NCBI GenBank assembly: GCA_016710935.1 | Contig: JADJTY010000009.1 | Coordinates: 62,001 to 126,000, forward strand | Origin: Chitinophagaceae bacterium | GTDB taxonomy: Bacteria > Bacteroidota > Bacteroidia > Chitinophagales > Chitinophagaceae | DNA: 64,000 nucleotides | Reading direction: 5' to 3' | Shown here: piece by piece, positions 35,541-43,136 of the stretch | Layout of the letters: every line of letters begins with the position of its first letter | Numbering within the stretch: the first letter of the stretch is position 1 | Program-made: the position numbers and the translations under genes | The notes under the pieces: generated by a model | The model's database searches: none | What the model was told of the DNA's origin: nothing | The model's input: only the letters and a program-made list of their open reading frames with translations

Positions 35541-36437
35541 ATGAAAAAGGAATCTGGCTTTACCTGGAAACTGGGCATGTTTGTAATAATAGGGCTGATA
35601 CTGTTTATTGGTACCATCTATTTTGTAGGTAAGCAAAAAAATCTGTTTGGAAATACCTTTCATTTAAAAGCGCAGTTTAAAACCGTAAGTGGTTTAAAAG
35701 AAGGTAATCATGTACGTTTTTCAGGCATCAATATTGGCACTGTTAATGGAATAGAATTAATAACAGATACGTCAGTATTGGTTGACCTGATCATTAAAAA
35801 AAACGTACAAAAATTCATAAAAACTGATGCTGTAGCCAGAATTGGATATGATGGATTGATGGGTGACAAAGTACTTACTATAACACCGGGCACTGGCAAT
35901 GCCAAAACAGTTGGCGACAATGCGCTTATTACCTCAAAAAGCGCTGTTGAAATGGCTGATATTATGAACAGCTTAAAAACAAGTGTTGACAATGCTGGTA
36001 TCATTACCGGGCAGCTGGCAGAAGTTAGTTTTAAGATCAACAATGGAAATGGTGCACTATCGAAACTTATATCTGATGACGGATTCTCAAACAGTATTAA
36101 AGGCACATTAATCAATCTACAGGCAAGTACCGATCAATTTGCCAAATTCACTACCAATCTTAACAATGGTGCTTTGTCCAGCAAACTCGATTCTACGATG
36201 AGCAACCTGCAGTCGGGCACAAAAGGTTTGAGCGATAATATGGATGCTGTTAAAAATAGTTTTTTATTAAGAGGATACTTTAAAAAACAGAAAAAAGCTG
36301 AAGCCAAAAAAAAGGCTGATCTTAAAAAAGCAGCGGACCTTAAAAAGAGAAATACACTGAAAGACAGAATTAATCTGAAGACAAAAGATATACCAAATCA
36401 TTCAAACCTCAATGCAAAAGACAGTATTAAGCAATAA
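35541..36437 (+). CDS. mlaD: MlaD-type MCE-domain protein
   Basis: 298 residues: one N-terminal membrane helix, an MCE domain (GLKEGNHVRFSGINIGTVNGIEL to GDKVLTITPG), then helical stretches, and a strongly basic tail (about 245-298) of Lys/Ala repeats. The tail is unusual in length and may contact the envelope or nucleic acid. Third gene of the Mla operon; no MlaB or MlaC gene follows. Confidence 0.9.
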   Translation: MKKESGFTWKLGMFVIIGLILFIGTIYFVGKQKNLFGNTFHLKAQFKTVSGLKEGNHVRFSGINIGTVNGIELITDTSVLVDLIIKKNVQKFIKTDAVARIGYDGLMGDKVLTITPGTGNAKTVGDNALITSKSAVEMADIMNSLKTSVDNAGIITGQLAEVSFKINNGNGALSKLISDDGFSNSIKGTLINLQASTDQFAKFTTNLNNGALSSKLDSTMSNLQSGTKGLSDNMDAVKNSFLLRGYFKKQKKAEAKKKADLKKAADLKKRNTLKDRINLKTKDIPNHSNLNAKDSIKQ

Positions 36438-36492
36438 TTACCGGTAGTATTTAATCGGAAAAACAATATAGACTAAAAGTTAAAAAGTATTT

Positions 36493-36846
36493 ATGAAAGA
36501 ATATAAAGATAATTTAAACCAACAGGCTGCCCGTGCTGCAGGTAAAGAAAAAGACATCAGCAACCCTTTACCGGTATATCCGCCCGGCGATGACATTTAC
36601 AATAAAAATAAAAAGGAGGAAGATATAGAACCGGAAGATATCCTGAAAAATAAAGCACCCAACAGTACAGAGAATGGCAGTAACGAAAAAGATTTTGAAG
36701 ATGATGTATCTGGCGAAGACCTTGATATACCTGGAGCCGAACTGGATGACAAAGATGAAGCCATTGGCAGTGAAGATGAAGAAAATAACCATTACAGTTT
36801 AGGTGGCGATAATTATAATGACCTGGAAGAGGACAAAGGAGGGTAG
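36493..36846 (+). CDS. Acidic low-complexity hypothetical protein
   Basis: 117 residues, very rich in Asp, Glu and Asn, with no predicted helix of membrane type and no signal peptide. Likely disordered. Begins MKEYKDNLNQQAARAAGKEKDI. Comes 55 bases after mlaD, possibly in the same transcript. No recognised family. Confidence 0.65.
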   Translation: MKEYKDNLNQQAARAAGKEKDISNPLPVYPPGDDIYNKNKKEEDIEPEDILKNKAPNSTENGSNEKDFEDDVSGEDLDIPGAELDDKDEAIGSEDEENNHYSLGGDNYNDLEEDKGG

Positions 36847-36852
36847 ATACAA

Positions 36853-37530
36853 TTAATTAATAATTCTCCCATCTTCCATTTCAATAATGCGGTTTGTCTT
36901 TTTGGCAAACCCTTCATCATGGGTTACTATCAATAAAGTTTGCTTAAACTCGGCTGCAAGCTGTTTAAATATATCAAATACAATTTCGCTGTTCTTTTTA
37001 TCCAGGTTACCGGTAGGCTCATCCCCCATGATAATAACCGGGTCATTAATTAAGGCCCGGGCAATTGCAACCCGTTGCTTTTCACCACCCGAAACCCGGT
37101 TAGCATTTTTTAGTGCAAGCTTTTCAATACCCAGCATGGTTAATTTTTCCAAAGCCCTGTGCTCAACTTCCTTTGCTGAATATTTATTTAATTTCAGTCC
37201 GGGCAACATTACGTTTTGCAGTACAGTAAATTCATTGAGCAAATAATGAAACTGAAAAACAAAACCAATTTTCTGGTTCCTGATTGCTGCCAGTTGCGCT
37301 TCTTTCTTATTATTCATAGACTCATTGTCAATAAATAATTCGCCTTTGTAGTCTGTATCCATCGTACTCAATATGTATAACAGGGTTGATTTACCACAGC
37401 CCGATTTACCGGTAACTGCAACAAACTCACCTTTATTGATTGAAAAACTGATATCATGCAACACAGGCACCGTTACCGGATCATGAAATTCTTTATAAAT
37501 ATTAATGGCTTCCAGAATTTTTTCACTCAT
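36853..37530 (-). CDS. LolD/MacB-type ABC transporter ATPase
   Basis: 225 residues: Walker A TGKSGCGKST, signature RVSGGEKQRVAIARAL, Walker B VIIMGDEPTGNLD, and His switch VTHDEGFA. Partner of the FtsX-like permease one base upstream and of the HlyD-type adaptor. The three form a MacAB-like or lipoprotein/antibiotic efflux unit; substrate unknown. Confidence 0.92.
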   Translation of the reverse strand: MSEKILEAINIYKEFHDPVTVPVLHDISFSINKGEFVAVTGKSGCGKSTLLYILSTMDTDYKGELFIDNESMNNKKEAQLAAIRNQKIGFVFQFHYLLNEFTVLQNVMLPGLKLNKYSAKEVEHRALEKLTMLGIEKLALKNANRVSGGEKQRVAIARALINDPVIIMGDEPTGNLDKKNSEIVFDIFKQLAAEFKQTLLIVTHDEGFAKKTNRIIEMEDGRIIN

Positions 37531-37531
37531 A

Positions 37532-38791
37532 CTATTTTCCTCTTATAATGATTACTGGATCTACTTTACTTGCTTTTCTTGATGGAAACCAACCTGCCAG
37601 GAAAGTAGTTATTAATGAAAATGCAGCTCCTATCACGTAAAATAAAGGGTTATACTGAATAGGATAAGTTTTAACCGTAGGCAATGAGGCCGTAGTAAAT
37701 GGTATCTGATCAATTAGAGCCGACAATCCCAGGCCAGCGAGTAATCCGATTAGTCCGCCAAAAAAACCAATACTTAAAGCAATCAGCAAGAAGATGCGTT
37801 TTACATCCTTTCCCGAAAAACCGGTAGCTTTTAAAATGGCAATAGAATCCATTTTTTCAAATATCATCATGTTTAAGATATTGTAAATGCCAAAGCCGGC
37901 TACAATCAATAAAGTAATGCCAACTGCGTAAGAAATAAGTGTTCTTATAAAACTTCCGGTTTCAAATTGCGAATTGGCAGTTTGTATATCCAGTGCATCG
38001 AGTTGAAACAGATCAGCATACACTACAGCCACAGCTGGCGCTGTTTTAACATCTTTTAGTTTTATCTGTATATCTGTTATGTAAGTACTGGTTTTACCTA
38101 ATACTTTTTGTACAGATACAATGGATGCATAAGATTGCACTTTGTCAAAATCCTGTATGCCCGTTTGAAAAACCCCCACTACTTTCAGCGGAAACTGTTC
38201 ACCCTGCGATGTGGTAACCTGCACAATATCGCCCACATCAGCCAGCAGGTTTGCAGCCAGGCCCTTACCCAATATGATACTGTTTGATACCTTATTCAAA
38301 TCCGCCGATGTACCTTCAGTGATGTAATCATTAAAATGAAAATAACTGCTTTCGGCATCCACTTCTATTCCATTTATTACCCCGGCAATATTGATGCTGC
38401 CATCATTAAAAAATACGGGTGCAAATATTTTGGGCGCATAGCCCAATACCCTTTGATCATTTTTTAATGCCTGCAAAACCGCAGCACTGTTATAAATTTC
38501 CTGGCGGCTGCCGCCGGATTTAAGTGAGCGGATAAAATTATAATGATCCTTAAACTCAGCAGTTGTATTAACGGGCTGATCTTTATTGGGTTTTATTTCG
38601 TTGTACAATCTTATGTGGGGAGTCCGGTTCAGAATCAATCCATCCAGCAGATCGTTTAACCCCGTCATAAAACTCAACAGGGTAATAAACATCGAAATAC
38701 TGAAAGTAACACCAATGGCGGCAACCAGGGTTTGTTTCCACCTTGCCAGCAACAAAGATTTGGCTATATTGATGAGTAATTTGTAGTTCAT
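37532..38791 (-). CDS. FtsX/MacB-type ABC permease
   Basis: 419 residues with four membrane segments (N-terminal about 22-42, then three in the last 140 residues) and a large periplasmic domain between. Typical FtsX motifs: AVGITLLIVAGFGIYNILNMMIFEKMDSIAILKATGFSGKDVKRIFL. The C-terminal end GWFPSRKASKVDPVIIIRG is family-typical. Its ATG overlaps the stop of the adaptor gene by four bases. Confidence 0.92.
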   Translation of the reverse strand: MNYKLLINIAKSLLLARWKQTLVAAIGVTFSISMFITLLSFMTGLNDLLDGLILNRTPHIRLYNEIKPNKDQPVNTTAEFKDHYNFIRSLKSGGSRQEIYNSAAVLQALKNDQRVLGYAPKIFAPVFFNDGSINIAGVINGIEVDAESSYFHFNDYITEGTSADLNKVSNSIILGKGLAANLLADVGDIVQVTTSQGEQFPLKVVGVFQTGIQDFDKVQSYASIVSVQKVLGKTSTYITDIQIKLKDVKTAPAVAVVYADLFQLDALDIQTANSQFETGSFIRTLISYAVGITLLIVAGFGIYNILNMMIFEKMDSIAILKATGFSGKDVKRIFLLIALSIGFFGGLIGLLAGLGLSALIDQIPFTTASLPTVKTYPIQYNPLFYVIGAAFSLITTFLAGWFPSRKASKVDPVIIIRGK

Positions 38792-39870
38792 TGTGCAGGC
38801 TTAAGAATAACATCCTGTTCAGTTAACCCTCCTATTATTTCTACTTTTTCATAATCTTTTAAACCAACAACAACTTTTCTGAGTTCTTTATTTTCAAGCA
38901 TCACATTATTGCCGGCAAGTAAATAGTTTCTGGGTATCGTTAATGCAGCTTCTTTTTGCTGTATAATAATATTTGCTTCACAGGTTAAGTTAGGATATAA
39001 AGCAGGCGGCTGTTTTGTAAAATCAGCTTCTATAGTAAATGTTTTTGAACGCTCATTCATGATCGGATTTATTTTTCGCACTGTTGCTTCAAATACCTGC
39101 CCTTTATAACTATCAAGGCTTAACATAATTTTCTGTCCGGGTTGTATCCTTGCAATATCATATTCATCAACCTGTAATTCCAAATAAAAACTGGCAGCAT
39201 CTCCAATAACAGCGACCGGGCTTTGCACGCTTACCATTTCTCCTTTCTCTCTTAACAAACTGTATATTTTTCCGTTGTACTCACTTCTGATGATGTAATC
39301 GCCTGCAATCACTTTTGAGATCTGCAAACTCTTTTGAGATTGTTTTGCCTGGAAGCTGATCTGCTTTTGCATTTCTGCATAACGCAACCTGGCCGTTTGT
39401 AAAGCATTTACAGAATTTTTATAAGCCAGTTCACGTTGATCCAGTTCGTTGCGTGTTCCAATCTCCTCGGCCCAAAGATTTTTTTGCCGTTGCAGTAACA
39501 GAACCTCGTTATCCATTTTTTGTTTTGCAAGATCAATAGCTACCTGAAGTTCATTTATTTTTTCGGCGTTAGCTGCCACCGATGTATAATCTGCGGAGAT
39601 CGCAGCATTCTCTGTATTTAATTGTGCGGTTGTGTTGGTAAGACTGATGATGGGATCACCCTTTTTTACCACGTCGCCTTCGGCCACATGTATCAAAGAT
39701 ACCAGTCCATTAAAAGATGGAAAAACCTGGTATTGATTTTTACTTTTAATAATACCCGAAGCATAAACAGATTCAGTTATCTTTTCTTTAACCGGCTGCA
39801 GTTTTTCCTGTTTGCTTTTACAGGAACCAAAAAGAATAGCTAAACATAAAACGAAAATTGATTTCAGCAT
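38788..39870 (-). CDS. HlyD/MacA-type periplasmic adaptor
   Basis: 360 residues with a lipoprotein-type N-terminus (MLKSIFVLCLAILFGSC), a biotinyl-lipoyl fold (VSLIHVAEGDVVKKGDPIISL), a long helical hairpin (about 80-165) and a beta-barrel with an IIRSEYNGKIYSLLREKGEMV return strand. Heads the minus-strand efflux operon. An outer-membrane TolC-like gene is not in the window. Confidence 0.9.
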   Translation of the reverse strand: MLKSIFVLCLAILFGSCKSKQEKLQPVKEKITESVYASGIIKSKNQYQVFPSFNGLVSLIHVAEGDVVKKGDPIISLTNTTAQLNTENAAISADYTSVAANAEKINELQVAIDLAKQKMDNEVLLLQRQKNLWAEEIGTRNELDQRELAYKNSVNALQTARLRYAEMQKQISFQAKQSQKSLQISKVIAGDYIIRSEYNGKIYSLLREKGEMVSVQSPVAVIGDAASFYLELQVDEYDIARIQPGQKIMLSLDSYKGQVFEATVRKINPIMNERSKTFTIEADFTKQPPALYPNLTCEANIIIQQKEAALTIPRNYLLAGNNVMLENKELRKVVVGLKDYEKVEIIGGLTEQDVILKPAQ

Positions 39871-39925
39871 ACATCATATTATCTGAGTAAGATACAAATT
39901 TATGGCCATGGCGCATATCAATTTA

Positions 39926-39958
39926 TGATGTTTATCATTATTTATTTGATGTTAATCA
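39926..39958. promoter_or_regulatory. Pair of Fnr-like boxes between efflux and stress genes
   Basis: TGATGTTTATCA (39926-39937) and TGATGTTAATCA (39947-39958), 21 bases apart, in the divergent region. They are 56-90 bases upstream of the adaptor start, but also just upstream of the CsbD promoter motif. Confidence 0.55.
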
Positions 39959-39980
39959 TATGCTGCAGGCGTTTCAAAAT

Positions 39981-40046
39981 GTGTGAATGATATAACTAAT
40001 TATGATGATTGTGTAATGCTTAAAACTTAAAGAAAACTCACCTTTG
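39981..40046 (+). promoter_or_regulatory. Shared two-site promoter motif (copy C)
   Basis: GTGTGAAT (39981), 20 bases, TTGTGTAAT (40009), 24 bases, CTTTG (40042), followed by CsbD at 40084. Confidence 0.8.
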
Positions 40047-40083
40047 TTATACAATATGAAAATAAAATAAAACGACAATAATT

Positions 40084-40272
40084 ATGAATAACCTAACAGA
40101 ATTAAAAGGAAACTGGAAAGAAATTAAAGGAAAACTGAAACAAAAATTTGGTATGCTTACAGACAGCGATCTGTTACTTGCAGAAGGCAAGCAGGATGAG
40201 ATGCTGGGTAGGCTACAAACAAAACTGGGCAGAACCAAAGCAGAGATTCATAAAATAATTTCTGAGCTCTGA
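40084..40272 (+). CDS. CsbD family stress protein
   Basis: 62 residues with the CsbD signature ELKGNWKEIKGKLKQKFG and a second half LAEGKQDEMLGRLQTKLG. CsbD proteins are small, highly charged stress proteins of unknown mechanism. First of a cluster of small stress genes. Preceded by the shared motif and two Fnr-like boxes. Confidence 0.93.
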   Translation: MNNLTELKGNWKEIKGKLKQKFGMLTDSDLLLAEGKQDEMLGRLQTKLGRTKAEIHKIISEL

Positions 40273-40332
40273 TAATATAAAAACAAAACATTTTTCTTAT
40301 ATTTTTTTCACTTAAACTTAAATTATAAAACC

Positions 40333-40488
40333 ATGGGAAATCTATTGTATACTATTGCCGTAATACTGATTATTATCTGGGCCATAGGATTTTTGGGATT
40401 TGCTGCCGGCGGCATCATACACATTCTTCTGGTTATTGCAGCCATTGCAATATTGATCCGGATCATACAGGGCCGAAAGATCCTGTAA
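40333..40488 (+). CDS. Lmo0937-type small membrane protein
   Basis: 51 residues with two hydrophobic helices: MGNLLYTIAVILIIIWAIG, then AAGGIIHILLVIAAIAILI, and a short basic tail (IRIIQGRKIL). This matches the lmo0937 family found beside CsbD genes in many Bacteroidetes. Comes 60 bases after CsbD. Confidence 0.85.
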   Translation: MGNLLYTIAVILIIIWAIGFLGFAAGGIIHILLVIAAIAILIRIIQGRKIL

Positions 40489-40522
40489 AATAAATAATTG
40501 TAAACTTTAAAAAATAAAAAAA

Positions 40523-40795
40523 ATGGGAAACTCAAACAACACAGGAAAATTAATGGGCGCTATATTGATAGGCGCAGCCATAGGCGGAGCTTTAGGAATT
40601 CTTTTTGCACCTGATAAGGGAAGCGAAACAAGAAGAAAGATATCTAAAAAAGGTAATGACCTTACAGATGCTGTAAAGGAAAAATTTGATGCCATTGTAG
40701 ACAAATTTAAAAAAGAAGTTGAAGATGTAAAGGACCAGGCTACCGATTTTGCAGAGAACGGAAAATCAACTATGGAAAGACTTAAAACAAGTTAA
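40523..40795 (+). CDS. YtxH-domain stress protein
   Basis: 90 residues: N-terminal Gly-rich membrane segment (GKLMGAILIGAAIGGALGILF), the YtxH motif APDKGSETRRKISKKGNDL, and a Lys/Glu helix tail. Third gene of the stress cluster. A perfect terminator follows. Confidence 0.9.
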   Translation: MGNSNNTGKLMGAILIGAAIGGALGILFAPDKGSETRRKISKKGNDLTDAVKEKFDAIVDKFKKEVEDVKDQATDFAENGKSTMERLKTS

Positions 40796-40826
40796 GCTGC
40801 CTGATTTTTTGATGCAGCATGCATTT

Positions 40827-40854
40827 AACAGCCGGAAAATATTTTCCGGCTGTT
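40827..40854. terminator. Terminator after the CsbD-YtxH genes
   Basis: Perfect 28-bp palindrome: AACAGCCGGAAAAT and its complement, with the T-rich side following. The next gene starts 18 bases later, so that gene probably depends on read-through. Confidence 0.8.
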
Positions 40855-40872
40855 ATTACTAAAGTTATAAAA

Positions 40873-41211
40873 ATGGACAGCCAGAAAAATTTAATTGACC
40901 CCTTGCTTGAAAAAGTGGAAACGTACACTAAAACAAGCTTTGAATTAATGAAACTAAAAGCATTGGCTAAAACAGCCGATGTAACTTCCACCCTGTTTTC
41001 CAGGTCCTTGTTTATTTTACTTGTTTCATTTTTTGCCTTCACCATAAATATAGCTGTGGCATTATGGATCGGTGATCTGCTGGGTAAAAACTATTATGGC
41101 TTTTTGATTGTTTCGGCCTTTTATGCAATGGCATCCATTGTTTTACTGGTAATACACCCCTCAGTTAAAACCCGTTTAAACAATACGATCATCAGGCAAT
41201 TATTCAACTGA
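40873..41211 (+). CDS. Holin-superfamily-like membrane protein (DUF1469-type)
   Basis: 112 residues from the ATG at 40873 (the frame opens earlier at 40819 inside the terminator). Two membrane helices (about 46-68 and 77-96) with a LLGKNYYGFLIVSAFYAMA loop, as in the phage-holin-III-like/DUF1469 group common in Bacteroidetes stress clusters. Holin activity is not implied. Confidence 0.8.
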   Translation: MDSQKNLIDPLLEKVETYTKTSFELMKLKALAKTADVTSTLFSRSLFILLVSFFAFTINIAVALWIGDLLGKNYYGFLIVSAFYAMASIVLLVIHPSVKTRLNNTIIRQLFN

Positions 41212-41218
41212 TATTTTT

Positions 41219-41617
41219 ATGAAATCAATTACTACATCCGGAGAATTAAAGGCTGCAATTCAGCAATTAGAATTACAGCAGGCAGATGATTTGATTTTAC
41301 TAAAAGAGCAGTATTTTAAAACCAAAGAAGGTTTTAAACTCGTCAACCTGATTAAGAGTAAATTTAAAGAGGTAGCTGGTGACCCTGATCTGAAAACAGA
41401 TGCAATAAATGCAGCCATTGGTTTTACTTCGGGAATTTTGGCCAGGAAATTAATGATCGGAAAAACAATAAACCCTTTTAAAAAATTATTGGGAATTGCA
41501 GTGGAAATGGTCGTAGCCAGCAAAGTTGTTAAAAATGCAGATGGAATAAAATTGGCGGGCGGCAGCATTTTTAATAGGTTATTCAGAAAAAAAGAAGTGC
41601 AGGACAAGTCATATTAA
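41219..41617 (+). CDS. Hypothetical protein of the stress cluster
   Basis: 132 residues, eight bases after the membrane protein. A helical N-terminal half (SGELKAAIQQLELQQADDLILLKEQYF) and a small hydrophobic C-terminal half with a basic end (FRKKEVQDKSY). Similar genes follow DUF1469-like genes in Bacteroidetes; function unknown. Confidence 0.75.
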   Translation: MKSITTSGELKAAIQQLELQQADDLILLKEQYFKTKEGFKLVNLIKSKFKEVAGDPDLKTDAINAAIGFTSGILARKLMIGKTINPFKKLLGIAVEMVVASKVVKNADGIKLAGGSIFNRLFRKKEVQDKSY

Positions 41618-41757
41618 ATAAGACATTCAACATACCTTTCTATGCTAATCCGGCGCTGATATCTGTCTGCGTTTTTGTTTTTTTATTGGTAATTTATCCT
41701 GGCCAGCATATTAATAAATAGCTAACATTCAAATCCTAATAATTCAAATTAACAATC

Positions 41758-42231
41758 ATGAAAATAAATATCGGTATTTCAGAAAAGAACTTAAAAAGCA
41801 GTGCAGACATACTTTCAGTTGTATTGGCAAACGAAATGACTCTCTACATTAAAACAAGAAAATTTCATTGGAATGTTTCCGGCGAAAGTTTTATGGAACT
41901 GCACAAATTATTTGAAGCACAATACACGCAGCTGGAAGCTTCTATTGATGAAATTGCAGAACGCATTGGAAAGCTTGGCCACAAAACCATTGGCACCTTG
42001 CAGGAGTTTTCAAAACTTTCTTCTATAAAAGAAAGCCCGGGGAAATATGCTGCTTCAAAAGATTTGCTGATTGAATTACTGAAAGATCATGAAACTGTAA
42101 TTGTAATGCTTCGCAAAGATGTTGATGAAGCCGGAGAAAAGAACAAGGATGCAGGTACGGCCGATTTTCTTACCGGCCTGATGGAACAACATGAAACCAT
42201 TGCATGGACATTGAGAAGATACCTGAATTGA
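41758..42231 (+). CDS. dps: Dps-family DNA-protecting ferritin
   Basis: 157 residues with the Dps ferroxidase pattern: KFHWNVSGESFMELHKLFEAQY and IDEIAERIGKLG, and C-terminal GLMEQHETIAWTLRRYLN. Dps binds DNA and oxidises Fe(II) with peroxide. 140 bases separate it from the preceding gene, with no recognised regulator site there; one TTTGTTTTTTT stretch is close. Confidence 0.93.
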   Translation: MKINIGISEKNLKSSADILSVVLANEMTLYIKTRKFHWNVSGESFMELHKLFEAQYTQLEASIDEIAERIGKLGHKTIGTLQEFSKLSSIKESPGKYAASKDLLIELLKDHETVIVMLRKDVDEAGEKNKDAGTADFLTGLMEQHETIAWTLRRYLN

Positions 42232-42268
42232 TTATTTCAAAGCATTATTTACAAAGATCACTACAGAA

Positions 42269-42334
42269 GTGTGAATGATGTAATTTATTCCTTCGATTGT
42301 GTAATACTCTATAGTTAAAACAAAGCCACCTTTG
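42269..42334 (+). promoter_or_regulatory. Shared two-site promoter motif (copy D)
   Basis: GTGTGAAT (42269), 20 bases, TTGTGTAAT (42297), 24 bases, CTTTG (42330). Upstream of the lipoprotein gene at 42371. Confidence 0.8.
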
Positions 42335-42370
42335 CCAAAACAGCATTTAATTAATCTTAAAAAATCAATA

Positions 42371-42856
42371 ATGACAATCATTAAAAACAGTAGTCAATTA
42401 AAAAATATCCTTTCAGGCATTGTAGCTACAACAATGCTGCTTACATTTTATTCCTGCGCAAAAAAATCTGTTGCAGTAGCTAAAACAGAAGTTCCGGCAG
42501 TTGTCGAAACGCCTGCAGCAACTACTGTTCCGGTAGAAAACAAAGGCCAGGTGCAGATCAAAAGAGATGCAACCGGTAACTATGTTATTCAGATAAACTT
42601 AAGAGAACTTGAAGAAGTTAATAAACTGGAAGAAACATCTAAAAAAGCATATATCGTATGGATGAATGCAGATAATGAAAAAGTAAAAAGCCTGGGCCAG
42701 ATAAACAGCAACTCAGCCTGGCTGTCAGATAAATCAAAAGCCTCTTTCGAAGCATTATCGGTTGTAAAGCCTACCAAGGTTTTTATTACCGAAGAAGATT
42801 TGGCCGAAGTGCAAACTCCCGGAAAAAAGATCATCTGGTCTACCAACACTTTCTAA
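42371..42856 (+). CDS. Putative lipoprotein, stress regulon
   Basis: 161 residues from the ATG at 42371; the frame also opens at 42332, inside the promoter. Signal-like segment ending in LLTFYSC, a Pro/Val/Thr-rich linker, then a globular part with YVIQINLRELEEVNKLEETSKKAYIVWMNADNEKVKSLGQIN and KPTKVFITEEDLAEVQTPGKKIIW. The last region resembles anti-sigma or FixH-like Ig folds but no family is assigned. Shares the promoter architecture of the stress regulon. Confidence 0.7.
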   Translation: MTIIKNSSQLKNILSGIVATTMLLTFYSCAKKSVAVAKTEVPAVVETPAATTVPVENKGQVQIKRDATGNYVIQINLRELEEVNKLEETSKKAYIVWMNADNEKVKSLGQINSNSAWLSDKSKASFEALSVVKPTKVFITEEDLAEVQTPGKKIIWSTNTF

Positions 42857-42874
42857 TATATAAGTAAAATCATA

Positions 42875-42914
42875 AAAAAGCCGGTTACAATCAGCAGATT
42901 GTAACCGGCTTTTT
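42875..42914 (+). terminator. Terminator directly before the island boundary
   Basis: 18-bp stem AAAAAGCCGGTTACAATC with its complement and a four-base loop, T run following. The island's direct repeat starts at the next base. Confidence 0.9.
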
Positions 42915-42934
42915 AGTGGAGCTGCAGGGAATCG
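42915..42934 (+). repeat. Distal attachment-site repeat of the island
   Basis: Exact copy of the 20-base tmRNA 3' end, lying outside any RNA gene; nothing else tmRNA-like follows. Just inside it, 42974-42993 is an inverted repeat GAGTCAAT-ATTT-ATTGACTC, and GACTCTCGA (42989) matches sites by the integrase. Confidence 0.85.
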
Positions 42935-43136
42935 TATCATTTCATAGGATGCTTAACCAGCTTAGCTTTCAGCGAGTCAATATTTATTGACTCTCGAATT
43001 ACTCACCTATAATTCAATTACATTCCTTTTGATTTACTAAACCTCATACCTTTCTTATACTTTAGCCTTGGAATACATTAGCCCACGTTAAAAACTAAAT
43101 AAGGAAATCTTTGACCCCGAATTCAAAATTGAAGGC

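Noticed and set aside
40873..41211. Phage holin from a prophage
   Set aside because: It lies in the host stress cluster (CsbD, YtxH, Dps), outside the island, with no phage genes around.
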